A stretch of 64,000 bases of DNA, taken from positions 359,380,588 through 359,444,587 of the forward strand of contig NC_057808.1 of assembly GCF_018294505.1 (NCBI RefSeq). The letters run 5' to 3'. Shown here piece by piece: positions 1 to 10,114 of the stretch. The DNA comes from Triticum aestivum. Taxonomy: Eukaryota; Streptophyta; Magnoliopsida; Poales; Poaceae. Position numbers and translations under genes: made by a program. Each line of letters begins with the position of its first letter. The first letter of the stretch is position 1. The notes under the pieces were generated by a model. That model saw only the letters and a program-made list of their open reading frames with translations. It was not told the origin of the DNA and did not search any database.

Positions 1-819
1 ACAAGATCGTATAAAGCTTATTTCTCCACACTAATAAATCATACATATTTTGGGAGCAATTTTTATTGCATGCAACAATGACAACTTACTTGAAGGATCA
101 TACTCAATCCATAGGTAGATATGGTGGACTCTCATGGCAAAACTGGGTTTAAGGATATTTGGAAGCACAAGTAGTATCTCTACTTGGTGCAAAGAATTTG
201 GCTACCATGAGGGGGAAAGGCAAGCTCAACATGTTGGATGATCCATGACAATATAATTTATTTCGGATATAAGAAAACATAACCCATTACGTTGTCTTCC
301 TTGTCCAACATCAACTTTTTAGCATGTCATATTTTAATGAGTGCTCACAATCATAAAAGATGTCCAAGATAGTATATTTATATGTGAAAACCTCTCTTTC
401 TTTATTACTTCCTATTAATTGCAACAATGACCAAAACTATGTTTGTCAACTCTCAACAACTTTTATTCATCATACTCTTTATATGTGAAGTCATTACTCT
501 CCATAAGATCAATATGATCTCTTTATTTCTTTTTATTCTTTCTCTTTTCTTTTATTCCCTCAAGATCATAGCAAAATAACCAAGCCCTTGACTCAAGACT
601 AATCTTTATTATATATAGCTCACAGACTCGATTACATAGATAAGGATCAACGTAAAAACTCAAAGCTAGATCATACTAAACTTTATTCTACTAGATAAAG
701 ATATAACCAAAAGGATCGAACTAAGAAAAAGGTAAAGATAGAAGTGTGATGGTGATACGATACTGGGGAACCTCCCCCAAGCTTGGCAGTTGCCAAGGGG
801 AGTGCCCATACCCATGTGC
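1..819 (-). other. Non-coding 3' internal region of the Athila-like element
   Basis: AT-rich sequence without a credible reading frame. It does not match the element's 5' LTR at 6297-7792, so the 3' LTR must lie beyond position 1. A purine-rich motif (minus strand CAAGCTTGGGGGAGG) is at 771-785. The same 15-mer recurs at 5738-5752. Confidence 0.6.
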
Positions 820-1197
820 TTATGTCTCTTTCTTCGGAGGTGATGATGATGGAGTTGTTGATGACGGGGTGTCGCACATCGAGCGTAGGAGATCCTCCAA
901 CTGGTGGATAATGCCCTTGAGTGCGATGATATGCTCTTGCAACAAAATATTTTCACGTGTGAGATACTTGTTTTGTATGCGAGCTAGCTCAATCATCTTG
1001 AAAGCTTCAATTTCAGTAGGGGTGAGATGATTGTAGTAGGGTTGAAAGAAGCCTTCTTCTTCTACTACCGGGACTTGCTCCTCCGCGGCTTCCTTGATCT
1101 TGTCACCTCCCTCGATTTCCCCTATTTCTTGTCGCTTCGTCCCTATCTTCATTAGCCCAGCATCGGCGCCCATGTTGTTGGAGGAGGGGGACGACAT
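820..1197 (-). CDS. Extra ORF downstream of pol, helical protein of unknown function
   Basis: A 125-residue open frame starts at an ATG on the complement of 1195-1197 (MSSPSSNNMGADAG). The frame stays open upstream, but that part overlaps a GC-rich spacer, so I chose this start. The middle third (about residues 50-105) is leucine/isoleucine-rich and probably helical or coiled coil, including ENILLQEHIIALKGIIHQLE. Both ends are Ser/Pro/Lys-rich and look disordered. No signal peptide or membrane segment is visible. It sits between the pol end and the 3' LTR, where Athila-lineage elements carry env-like or other additional ORFs. It is one of two undamaged frames in the transposons here. I do not recognise a named domain. 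Confidence 0.6.
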   Translation of the reverse strand: MSSPSSNNMGADAGLMKIGTKRQEIGEIEGGDKIKEAAEEQVPVVEEEGFFQPYYNHLTPTEIEAFKMIELARIQNKYLTRENILLQEHIIALKGIIHQLEDLLRSMCDTPSSTTPSSSPPKKET

Positions 1198-1590
1198 GAT
1201 GCCTGACCTTGAGAAACTCTGGCAGAAAACAGCTCGAAACAAAAACAGCGGATTTCGTCGTGGTATGGTGGTCAAAACCTTCGGGAGACTATATAATGAA
1301 TTTTTACCGACCAAAAGAAGTATCGTGCAAGAAAACGGAGTCCGGAGGGCACACGAGGTGCCCACGAGGCAGGGGCGCACGCCCAGGGGGTAGGGCGCGC
1401 CCTCCACCCTCGTGGATGCCTCGTGTCCCTTTCGGACTACTTCTTATTTTCCTATTTTTTTAATATTCCAAAACGGAGAAAAAATGCTATTAGAATTGTT
1501 TTGGAGTCGGTTTACTTACCGTACCACATACCTATTCCTTTTCGGAGTCTAAAACATTCTGGAAAGTGTCCCTTGTGTACTCCTCTGGGG
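1198..1590 (-). other. Spacer between pol and the extra ORF
   Basis: Non-coding. It contains a GC-rich segment at 1370-1412 (two GGGCGC-type blocks around CAGGGGGTAG) that resembles 7470-7510 inside the element's own LTR. Confidence 0.5.
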
Positions 1591-2295
1591 TTACGGTGTC
1601 AATAGCATTGGTTTCAAAACATTTATAGGATTAGCTGAGATATAATGTTTGATTCTTTGACCGTTCACCACTTTCGCATTTGTGCCTTCGAAATTGTTGA
1701 TTTTTATGGCACCGGAGAAATAGACCTCCACGATAACGTAAGGACCTTCCCATTTAGAGAGGAGTTTTCCTGCAAAAAATCTTAAACGAGAGTTGTATAG
1801 CAAAACATAATCACCTACATTAAACTCATGCTTTTGTATCCTTTTGTCATGCCATCTTTTAACTTTTTCTTTAAATAGTTTGGCATTCTCATAGGCCTGG
1901 GTTCTCCACTCATCAAGTGAGCTAATGTCAAATAGCCTCTTCTCACCGGCAAGTTTGAAATCATAATTGAGCTCTTTAATGGCCCAATATGCCTTATGTT
2001 CTAGTTCGATAGGTAACTGACATGCTTTTCCATAAACCATTTTATACGGAGACATACCCATAGGATTTTTATATGCAGTTCTATAGGCCCATAATGCATC
2101 ATCATGTTTCTTGGACCAATTCTTTCTAGATCTATTAACAGTCTTTTGCAACATCAATTTAAGCTCTCTATTACTCAGTTCTACTTGACCACTAGACTTG
2201 GGGTGGTATGGAGATGCAATTCTATGATTAACATCATACTTAGCAAGCATTTTATGAAAATCACCATGAATAAAATGTGAAACACCATCAGTCAT
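1591..2295 (-). pseudogene. Integrase catalytic core and C-terminus (Athila-like pol fragment)
   Basis: A 234-residue frame holds the second part of a gypsy integrase. It begins with the TDG-type strand carrying the second catalytic Asp, followed by [12 protein letters not shown], where the Glu completes the D,D35E triad. A basic C-terminal part follows ([28 protein letters not shown]). The first catalytic Asp is in the preceding frame (2295-3326), so a one-base shift near 2295 separates the halves. In an active element the enzyme would join cDNA to host DNA. Confidence 0.85.
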
Positions 2296-3326
2296 TAAGT
2301 ATCTAGGGTCTCCAAACCTCGAAAAATAACTTCTTTAAGCATCTTAATAGAGGTGTTATGATCAACACTAGTAGTTGGAATAGCTTCTACCCACTTAGTA
2401 ACGTAATCAACATCAACTAAAATATGTGTATACCCATTAGAGGAAGGAAACGGTCCCATATAATCAAAGCCCCAAACATCAAATGGTTGAATAACAAGTG
2501 AATAGTTCATAGGCATTTCTTGACGTCTACTAATATTACCAATTCTTTGACATTCATCGCAAGATAAGACAAACTTACAGGCATCTTTGAAGAGAGTAGG
2601 CCAATAAAAACCAGATTGCAATACCTTATGTGCAGTTCTATCTCCAGCGTGGTGTCCTCCATATGCCTCGGAGTGACACTTGCGTAGGATCTGTTCCTGT
2701 TCATGCTCAGGTACACAACGTCTAATAACACCATCTACTCCTTCTTTATAAAGGTGTGGGTCATCCCAGAAGTAATGTCTTAAATCATAGAAAAACTTTT
2801 TCTTTTGTTGGTATGTGAAACTGGGTGGTATAAATTTAGCAACAATGTAATTAGCATAATCAGCATACCATGGAGCAGTACGAGAAGCATTTATGACAGC
2901 TAATTGTTCATCAGGAAAACTATCATCAATAGGTAGTGGGTCATCAAGAATATTCTCTAACCTAGACAAGTTGTCTGCAACGGGGTTCTCAGCTCCCTTT
3001 CTATCAATAATATGCAAATCAAATTCTTGTAGCAAGAGAACCCATCTAATAAGTCTAGGTTTGACATCTAACTTTTCCATAAGATATTTAATAGCAGCAT
3101 GATCAGTGTGAGCAGTTACTTTAGAATCAACAATATAAGGTCTGAACTTATCACAAGCAAATACAACTGCTAAAAATTCTTTTTCAGTAGTAGCATAATT
3201 TCTCTGGGCACTGTCTAGAGTTTTACTAGCATATTGGATAACATTTAGTTTCTTATCAACTCTTTGTCCTACAACAGCACCTACAGCATAATCACTAGCA
3301 TCACACATAATTAGGGTAAATTCCAA
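2295..3326 (-). pseudogene. RNase H and integrase N-terminal half (Athila-like pol fragment)
   Basis: A 343-residue frame starts inside the pol RNase H domain ([48 protein letters not shown]). It passes through a linker to the integrase zinc finger ([28 protein letters not shown]) and the first catalytic Asp region ([13 protein letters not shown]). The RNase H acidic residues are visible. The frame ends where integrase continues in another frame at 2295. The 5' side overlaps the RT frame by 16 bases, again a frameshift. Known role: degradation of the RNA template (RNase H) and cDNA integration. Confidence 0.85.
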
Positions 3327-3895
3327 TCAGGTGGCTGAACAATAGGTGCAGAAATCAAGGCTTTTTTAAGTATTTCAAATGCTTCTACACAATCATCATC
3401 AAAGACAAAAGGAACATCTTTTTGTAAGAGATTAGTCAGAGGCCTAGAAATTTTTGTGAAGTCTTTAATGAACCTCCTATAAAAACCGGCATGACCAAGG
3501 AAACTTCTTATACCATTAATGTCCTTAGGACACGGCATCTTTTCAATAGCATCAACTTTAGCTTTATCAACTTCAATACCTCTTTCAGAAATTTTATGCC
3601 CCAAGACAATACCTTCATTAACCATAAAGTGGCACTTCTCCCAATTCAAGACAAGATTAGTTTCTTCACATCTCTGCAAAACTCGATCAAGGTTGCTTAA
3701 GCAATCATCAAAAGAAGTTCCATACACGGAGAAATCATCCATGAAAACCTCAACAATCTTTTCACAAAAGTCAGAGAATATAGCAGTCATACATCTTTGA
3801 AAGGTAGCAGGTGCATTACATAAACCAAAAGGCATACGTCTATAAGAAAAGGTACCTAAAGATGAGAGGAACCAGAATAACCATCTAGAAAGCAA
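3311..3895 (-). pseudogene. Reverse transcriptase palm/thumb (Athila-like pol fragment)
   Basis: The frame carries YRRMPFGLCNAPATFQRCM, then FMDDFSVYG with the paired catalytic aspartates, and the thumb/connection region (GIRSFLGHAGFYRRFIKDF). The first catalytic Asp (FLDGYSG region) lies at about 3885-3900 in another frame, so the polymerase domain is broken. FMDD instead of YLDD or YMDD is the main reason for the Athila assignment. Confidence 0.85.
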
Positions 3896-3974
3896 AAATG
3901 TGTATGTTTGGATAATCTTTCTAGCATTTGATCAATAAAAGGTAAGGGGTAATGATCCTTTTTAGTAGCTTTAT

Positions 3975-4229
3975 TTATTTTGCGAAATCAATTACCATTC
4001 TATAACCTGTAACAATTCTTTGTGGGATCAATTCATCTTTAGATTTAGGAACAACAGTAATACCTCCCTTCTTAGGTACACAATGGACAGGACTTACCCA
4101 CTGACTATCAGCAACATGATAAATTATACCTGCCTCCAGAAGCTTTAGTATTTCATTTCTTACCACCTCTTTCATCTTAGGATTTAACCGTCGTTGGTGA
4201 TCAACAACCGGTTTAGCGTCCTTCTCCAA
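3975..4229 (-). pseudogene. Reverse transcriptase fingers (Athila-like pol fragment)
   Basis: An 84-residue frame covers the RT N-terminal fingers: LNPKMKEVVRNEILKLLEAG followed by SPVHCVPKKGG and MVIDFAK. A shift separates it from the palm frame at 3311-3895; 3896-3974 holds the linking pol sequence in a disrupted frame. A 1-2 base offset separates it from 4232-4957 on the other side. Confidence 0.8.
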
Positions 4230-4231
4230 TT

Positions 4232-4957
4232 TTATTTGTGCTGGCGTAGAGTGGGACTAATGCCCTTAAGATCATCAAGAGTATATCCAATAGCAACATG
4301 GTGCTTCTTCAGAGTTTTCAATAATTTCTCTTCTTCCTGCTCTGAAAGGTTTGCACTAATAATAACAGGATATATTTTCTTTTCATCAAGATAGGCATAT
4401 TTAAGAGTATCCGGTAATGGTTTAAGCTCAAACACGGGATCACCCTTGGGTGGAGGGGGATCCCCTAGGATTTCAACAGGCAAGTTGTGTTTCAATAAAG
4501 GTCCCTTTTTAAAGAATACTTCATCGATTTCCCTTCTTTCATTCATGAACATATCATTTTCATGGTCCAGCAAATATTGTTCTAAAGGATCATTAGGAGG
4601 CACGGCTATAGAAGCAAGACCAATAATTTCATCTTTACTAGGCAATTCTTTATCATGGGGTTGTCTACGAAATTTAGCAAAATTAAAATCATGAGACATA
4701 TCCCCTAAACCAACAGTAACAATATCCTTTTCACAGTCTATCCTAGCATTAACAGTATTCAAGAAGGGTCTACCAAATATAATGGGACAAAAGTCATCTT
4801 GTGGGGAACCAAGAACAAGAAAATCAGTAGGGTATTTAACTTTCCCAGACAAGACTTCAACATCTCTAACAATCCCAATTGGTGAAATAGTATCTCTATT
4901 GGCAAGCTTAATATTAACATCAATACCTTCTATTTCAGCAGGTGCAATATCATGCAT
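4232..4957 (-). pseudogene. Protease C-terminal half and PR-RT linker (Athila-like)
   Basis: A 241-residue frame. The N-terminal part (FLVLGSPQDDFCPIIFGRPF) is the C-terminal flap and ILGRPFL-type motif of a gypsy aspartic protease. The remainder is the acidic linker to RT, including NLSEQEEEKLLKTLKKHH. The catalytic DMGAS is in the upstream frame 4961-5728, so protease itself is split at about 4958-4961. Confidence 0.8.
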
Positions 4958-4960
4958 AAT

Positions 4961-5728
4961 TTATTTGTATAAGGAATGAGGTATTGCACTCACACTAGCA
5001 CCCATATCACATAAGCCATGATAACAATGATCTCCTATTTTAACAGAAACAACATGCATGCCAACAACAGGTCTATGTTTACCTTTAGTATCGGGTCTAG
5101 CAATTCTAGCAGCTTCATTACAGAAGTAAATAACATGCCCATCAATATTATCAACCCAGAGATCCTTAACCATAGCAATGCTAGGTTCAACTTTAATTTG
5201 CTCAGAGGGTGTAGGTGTTCTAGGTTTACTCTTATGAACCACAGTTGAAGCTTTAGCATGATCCTTTATTCTAACAGGGAAGGGTGGTTTCTCAATATAA
5301 GCGGTAGGAACAATAGGATTAGCATTATAAGTGATAGTCTTTTCTTCAACTTTAATAGGTTCAACTAATTTTACTTCAATGGGAGGATGATATTTAAACC
5401 ACTTCTCCTTAGGAAGATCAACATGAGTAGCAAATGATTCACAGAAAGAAGCTACTATCTCAGAGTCAAGTCCATATTTAGTGCTAAATTCACGAAAAGC
5501 ATCGGTATCCATAAAAGATTTAACACAATCAAACTTAGGTGTTATACCTGACTCCTTACCTTCGTCAAGATCCCAATCTAAATCCCATCTGAATTCAATA
5601 GTCTTCATCATAAAAGAACTAGTACAAGAAGTATCGAGCATGGAGCGATTGTTGAGAGAAAGCCGAGCATAAAAAATTTGAATAATAATTTCTCTTGAGA
5701 GCTCATGATTGGGGCATGAATATAACAT
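4961..5728 (-). pseudogene. Gag C-terminal part and protease active site (Athila-like)
   Basis: A 255-residue frame covers the gag C-terminal region and the N-terminal half of protease, ending at CDMGASVSAIPHSLYK. The catalytic Asp and the Gly-Ala-Ser of the active-site turn are retained. No CCHC zinc knuckle is visible, which is common for this lineage. The frame stops a few codons after the active site, and protease continues at 4957 in another frame. Confidence 0.8.
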
Positions 5729-5761
5729 TAACTTAAGCCTCCCCCAAGCTTGAGCGATACT

Positions 5762-6070
5762 TTATCCTTCATGAGTCCAAAAATTATATATATAATTACG
5801 ATCATGATGAACCAGATGCATAGGATAGAACTTTTGATGAAATTCCAATTTCAATCGGTTGTAGTTCCAAGATTTAATATCATCACATAGCCTAAACCAT
5901 GTCAATGCCTTTCCCTTCAAAGATAAAGGGAAGACCTTCTTCTTGATAACATCCTCGGGCATACCTGCAAGCTTAAATAATCCACAAACTTCATCCACAT
6001 AGATTAGGTGCATATCGGGATGTAATGTTCCATCTCCTGTAAAAGGATTAGCTAGCAGTTTCTCTATCAT
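5762..6070 (-). pseudogene. Gag capsid N-terminal fragment (Athila-like)
   Basis: A 102-residue frame has the plant gypsy gag signature: HLIYVDEVCGLFKLAGMPED, then LKGKALTWFRL and a C-terminal part resembling the retrotrans_gag domain. Gag forms the virus-like particle. It is separated from the rest of gag by about 30 bases containing stops. The expected gag N-terminus upstream (6071-6240) is disrupted. Confidence 0.75.
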
Positions 6071-6267
6071 ACCTGAAGGAATTTCAAAGTAAACATTTTT
6101 AGTAGGTTCAGTAGGTTGAGGAGCAACTCTTTGCTCTACTGGTCAGGGTGAAGATACCCTGAACAAGCCCCTCAAAGGATTATTTTCCATAGTAACAAGT
6201 GACAGTAAATTTCAGCACACTATATAAATTTTTCCTTACCAAATTCCACCTACCAAAGGCGCTTCAC

Positions 6268-6285
6268 TCCCTGGCAACGGCGCCA
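6268..6285 (-). other. Primer-binding site, tRNA-Asp type
   Basis: The minus strand reads TGGCGCCGTTGCCAGGGA, 11 bases inside the LTR edge at 6297. This matches the PBS style of Athila/Tat-type grass elements. It primes minus-strand cDNA synthesis. Confidence 0.85.
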
Positions 6286-6296
6286 GAAAAGAGTCT

Positions 6297-7792
6297 TGAT
6301 GACCCACAAGTATAGGGGATCTATCGTAGTCCCTTTGATAAGTAAGAGTGTCGAACCCAACGAGGAGCAGAAGGAAGTGATAAGCAGTTTTCAGTAAGGT
6401 ATTCTCTGCAAGCACTGAAATTATCGGTAACAAATAGTTTTGTGATAAGGTAATTCATAACGGGTAACAAGTAACAATAGTAAACAAGGTGCAGCAAGGT
6501 GGCCCAATCCTATTTGTAGCAAAGGACAAGCCTGGAAAAATTCTTATATAAGGAAAAGTGCTCCCGAGGACACATGGGAATTATCGTCAAGCTAGTTTTC
6601 ATCATGCTCATATGATTCGTGTTCGTTACTTTGATAATTTGATATGTGGGTGGACCAGTGCTTGGGTACTGCCTTGGACAAGCATCCCACTTATGATTAA
6701 CCACTCTCGCAAGCATCCGCAACTACGAAAGAAGAATTTAAACCTAACCATAGCATGAAACATATGGATCCAAATCTGCCCCTTACGAAGCAACGCATAA
6801 ACTAGGGTTTAAGCTTCTGTCACTCAAGCAACCCATCATCTACTAATTTCTTCCCAATGCCTTCCCCTAGGACCAAACAATGGTGAAGTGTCATGTATTC
6901 GACGTTCACATAACAGAACTAGAGGAAAGACAACATACATCTCATCAAAATATCGAACGAATACCAAATTCACATGACTACTTATAGCAAGACTTCTTCC
7001 ATGTCCCCAGGAACAAATGTAACTACCCACAAATCATATTCATATTCATAGTCAGAGGGGTATTAATATGCATAAAGGATCTAAACATATAATCTTCCAC
7101 CGAAATAACTAACTAGCATCAACTACAAGGAGTAATCAACACTACTAGCAACCCGCAGGTACCAGTCTGAGGTTTTGAGACAAAGATCGGATTTAAGATA
7201 TGAACTAGGGTTTGAGAGGAGATGGTGCTGGTGAAGATGTTGATGGAGATTGACCCCCTCCCGATGAGAGGATCGATGGTGATGACGATGGTGACGATTT
7301 CTGTTTCCCCAGCAAACTGCTCCGCCGGAGCCCTAGATTGGTTCCGCCAAGGTTCCGCCTCGAGACGGCGGCGCTTCGTCCCGAAAGCTTCCTTCTGATT
7401 TTTTCCAGGGCGAAAGACTTCATATAGGAAAAGATGGGCACCGGAGGCCTGCCAGGGGGCCGACGAGACAGGGGGCGCGCCCAGGGGGTAGGGCGCGCCC
7501 TCACCCTCGTGGCCAGGGTGTGGGCCCCCTTGATAGATTCTTTCGTCAGTATTTTTTATTAATTCCAAAAAGTGCCTCCGTGAAGTTTCAGGACTTTTGG
7601 AATTGTGTAGAATAGGTCTCTAATATTTGCTCCTTTTCCAGCCCAGAATTCCAGCTGCCGGCATTCTCCCTCTTCATGTAAACCTTGTAAAATAAGAGAG
7701 AAAAGGCATAAGTATTGTGACATAATGTGTAATAACAACCCATAATGGAATAAATATCAATATCAAAGCATGATGCAAAATGGACGTATCGC
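6297..7792 (-). repeat. 5' LTR of the Athila-like element (about 1.5 kb)
   Basis: The plus-strand edge TGATGACCCACAAGTATAGG is next to the PBS spacer. The far edge is near GGACGTATC at 7782-7790, where the expected terminal CA appears mutated, so the end is accurate to a few bases. Inside is a GC-rich double block (GGGCGCGCCC, then AGGGGGTA, then GGGCGCGCCC) at about 7476-7500 that can fold on itself. Reading frames in the GC-rich part (7119-7568) are not genes. Confidence 0.8.
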
Positions 7793-7827
7793 GTAAAACC
7801 GGATATATGTAAAGTGTCCTTGAATAC

Positions 7828-9096
7828 TTATGATCCGGCCAGGGGCTTCGGCCTGGGGCGCCACTCGGGAACGTCGTCGGCGTCCGATTCAGAATCATCC
7901 AAAAGGGAGACTCTCCCCTTCTTGGACGCCTCCGCCTCTAGGTCCACGGAAGCCGCCCTTTTCTTCTTTCCCCCCTTAAGGGGAGAATTGCTCTCTTCCT
8001 CCTCCTCTTCGTCTTCGCCATGAGAGGAGAGAGCTTCGGCGTCTTCGGACACGACATCCGAAGTACCTTTATGGCGGAGGCCACCTCTGGCCTCCTTGCC
8101 CTTCTTCTTGGCGTTCTTCTCCGGCGCCTAATATGGCACCGGAACCAGCATCTTCATTAGCAAAGGAATGGCTGAGTCTTCGGGTAGCGGAGCCGGACAG
8201 TGGATCCGCTCCGCCTTCTTTGTCCAGCCCCGTGGGAAGAATATAAGGCTCAGTATACTCCTTGGATTTACAAGTTAAGGTTATCGGAAAACTTACGGTA
8301 GTGGCCGAATAAGTGCAGACGAGGCCGAGGTCTTTGGTCGTTTCCGGCCACGACTTTTGGGCCTTGAAAAGCAGCTTCCACATGTCTTCGTGTGTCGTGC
8401 CGAAGAACCGCTGCAGGGTCCGAGGACTGGCTGGATCGAACTCCCACATGTAGAGAGTCCGGCGTTGGCAGGGGAGAATCCGGCGAAAGAGCATCACCTG
8501 GATCACGTCGGTGAGACTGGTGTTCTTCTCTACCATGCTTTTGACGAGCTTCTGCAGCATCATCACCTCATCGGGCGATGCCAATCCAGGCCCTTCTTAA
8601 TCCAAGACGCAAGCCGCATTGGAGGCCCAGATTTGAACTCAGGAGGGGCGGCCCATGTGGCGTCGCCGGGTTCTGTGACATACAACCACTCCTGTTGCCA
8701 TCCCTTCATGGTCTCCGCGTGTTGACCATTAATCACTTTCGGCTTCACATTGAAGACCTTGAGCCATAGGCCGAAGTGGGGGGAATGCGGAGGAATGCCT
8801 CACACACGACGATAAGTGCCAAAATGTTGAGGAAGGAATTCGGGCCTAGATCATGGAAATCTAACCCGTAGTAAAACATGAGACCGCGGACAAAAGGATG
8901 GAGGGGAAACCCTAATCCACGAAGGAAATGGGGGATGAATACTACCCTCTCATTGGACTCCGCAGTGGGGATGATCTGCTTTTTGGCAGGAAGCCGGTCG
9001 GCGATTTCCTAGGTACCCCGCTTCCCGGAGTTCCTTGATGTTTCCCTCCGTAACGGAGGAGGACATCCACTTGCTCTGCGCTCCAGATCCAGACAT
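7828..9096 (-). pseudogene. Antisense additional ORF, 'putative gypsy type transposon' (Transposase_28-like) protein, broken
   Basis: The start ATG is the complement of 9094-9096 (MSGSGAQSKWMSSSVTEGN). The protein continues through a conserved block including the segments VFIPHFLRGLGFPLHPFVRG and MFYYGLDFHDL, then MKPKVINGQHAE (8748), WAAPPEFKSGPP, MLQKLVKSMVEKNTSL (8560) and an acidic/basic tail with EDEEEEEESN and KKKRA (about 7990-8020) that looks like a nuclear-targeting segment. Frames shift at about 9005-9015, 8785, 8570 and 8060. This domain family is found in additional ORFs of grass gypsy elements; its biochemical role is unknown. The orientation is opposite to the LTR. It ends 36 bases from the Athila-like insertion edge. 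Confidence 0.7.
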
Positions 9097-9204
9097 GGCT
9101 GGAGTGTTTTCTGGCGGAAGGGGTTAAAGCTTGGGCGCTGGAGCTCGAGGGCGGATGGGCTAAGCAGGAAGAAGGCGTGGGGTGAAAAGGTGGATCCTTA
9201 TCTT

Positions 9205-9213
9205 CTTATAAAG
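9205..9213 (-). promoter_or_regulatory. TATA box for the antisense additional ORF
   Basis: The minus strand reads CTTTATAAGAAG about 110 bases upstream of the ORF start at 9096. This leaves room for a start site near 9180 and a short 5'UTR. It implies the antisense ORF has, or had, its own promoter rather than depending on the LTR. Confidence 0.5.
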
Positions 9214-9643
9214 GCAGTGAATGTCAATAGTCCCCCCACGAGCCTTAAAACTCGCCTATTCCCAAGGGGTCGTGCAGACGGCGCGGTTGGATTACCCACA
9301 CCCGTATTGATGAGAATCCCGTGATAAGGGGACACGATCTATGCCTTGACAAGACGTGTCAATAAAAACCGTGTCTCGAAACGCGAAGCGGGAGGCTGAA
9401 AAATGGTTCGAAATAACAATAAGGCCAGAACATAACGTCTCGCCAGAAAAACCGTGAGCGGACGCGATTTGTTTTGATTATGTATTTTGCCCTTGTGGTT
9501 TAGGGTTGTAATTATTATACAGAGCCGGATATAGTTCTTTTGATCAACTACTTTGAAGTGTTCGGAGGAGGAACCCGTCTTGCAATGCCGAAGACAATCT
9601 GCGCGCCAGACACATCGTCATTGAAGCCTGGTTCAGGGGCTAC
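9214..9643. other. Non-coding region between antisense ORF and 3' LTR, with polypurine tract
   Basis: No reading frame. The last bases before the LTR (GTTCAGGGGCTAC, 9631-9643) are the plus-strand polypurine tract used to prime second-strand cDNA. Confidence 0.55.
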
Positions 9644-10114
9644 TGAGGGAGTCCTGGATTAGGGGGTCCCCGGGCGTCCGGGCTATGTAACATGGGCCGG
9701 ACTGGTGGTCCGTGAAGATACAAGATAGAGGGCTTCTCCTCGTGTCCGGATGGGACTCTCCTTTGCATGGATGGCAAGCTTGGCGTTCGGATATGAAGAT
9801 TCCTTTCTCTGTAAACCGACTCTGTACAACCCTAGGCCCCTCTGTTGTCTATATAAACCGGAGGGTTTAGTCCATAGAGGCAATCATAATCATACAGGCT
9901 AGACATCTAGGGTTTAGCCATTACGATCTTGAGGTAGATCAACTCTTGTAACCCATATACTCATCAAAGTCAATCAAGCAGGAAGTAGGGTATTACCTCC
10001 ATTAAGAGGGCCCAAACCTGGGTAAACATCGTGTCCCCTGCCTCCTGTTACCTTCGATCCTTAGACGCACAGTTGGGACCCCCTACCCGAGATCTGTCGT
10101 ATTTGACACCGACA
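9644..10114 (+). repeat. 3' LTR (471 bp) of the Tat-lineage element
   Basis: It begins TGAGGGAGTCCTGGATTAGG and ends TTTGACACCGACA. A TATA-like TCTATATAAACC is at about 9848. No PBS follows position 10114; the next bases continue the reading frame of a different antisense ORF, which fixes this as the element's right boundary. Confidence 0.8.

Larger units (their letters stand above)
1..7792 (-). mobile_element. Athila-like Ty3/gypsy retrotransposon (3' LTR outside window)
   Basis: The element reads right to left: 5' LTR 6297-7792, PBS 6268-6285, gag from 6070, protease, RT, RNase H and integrase down to 1591, then an extra small ORF at 820-1197 and a non-coding 3' region to the window edge. 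The RT signature is FMDD rather than YLDD or YMDD. With the extra 3' ORF and a PBS complementary in style to tRNA-Asp (TGGCGCCGTTGCC), this points to the Athila lineage. Pol is split across at least six frames, so the copy is dead. Its right end lies just past the stop of the antisense ORF of the neighbouring Tat-type element, so it inserted there. Confidence 0.85.
7793..10114 (+). mobile_element. 3' part of a Tat-lineage gypsy element: antisense ORF plus 3' LTR
   Basis: The LTR at 9644-10114 is plus-oriented and preceded by a purine-rich GTTCAGGGGCTAC tract, so it is a 3' LTR. Upstream on the opposite strand is a broken additional ORF (7828-9096). An antisense ORF between integrase and the 3' LTR is a described feature of some Tat-lineage elements (for example Grande). 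The 5' part was lost or displaced at the Athila-like insertion. Its right end interrupts the antisense ORF of the next Tat-type element at 10115. Confidence 0.7.

Noticed and set aside
6268..6285. tRNA gene fragment
   Set aside because: A match to a tRNA 3' end only. It is the primer-binding site beside an LTR. The same applies at 46208, 55412 and 63423.
7119..7568. 149-codon minus-strand frame
   Set aside because: Lies inside the Athila-like LTR; GC-rich hairpin region.
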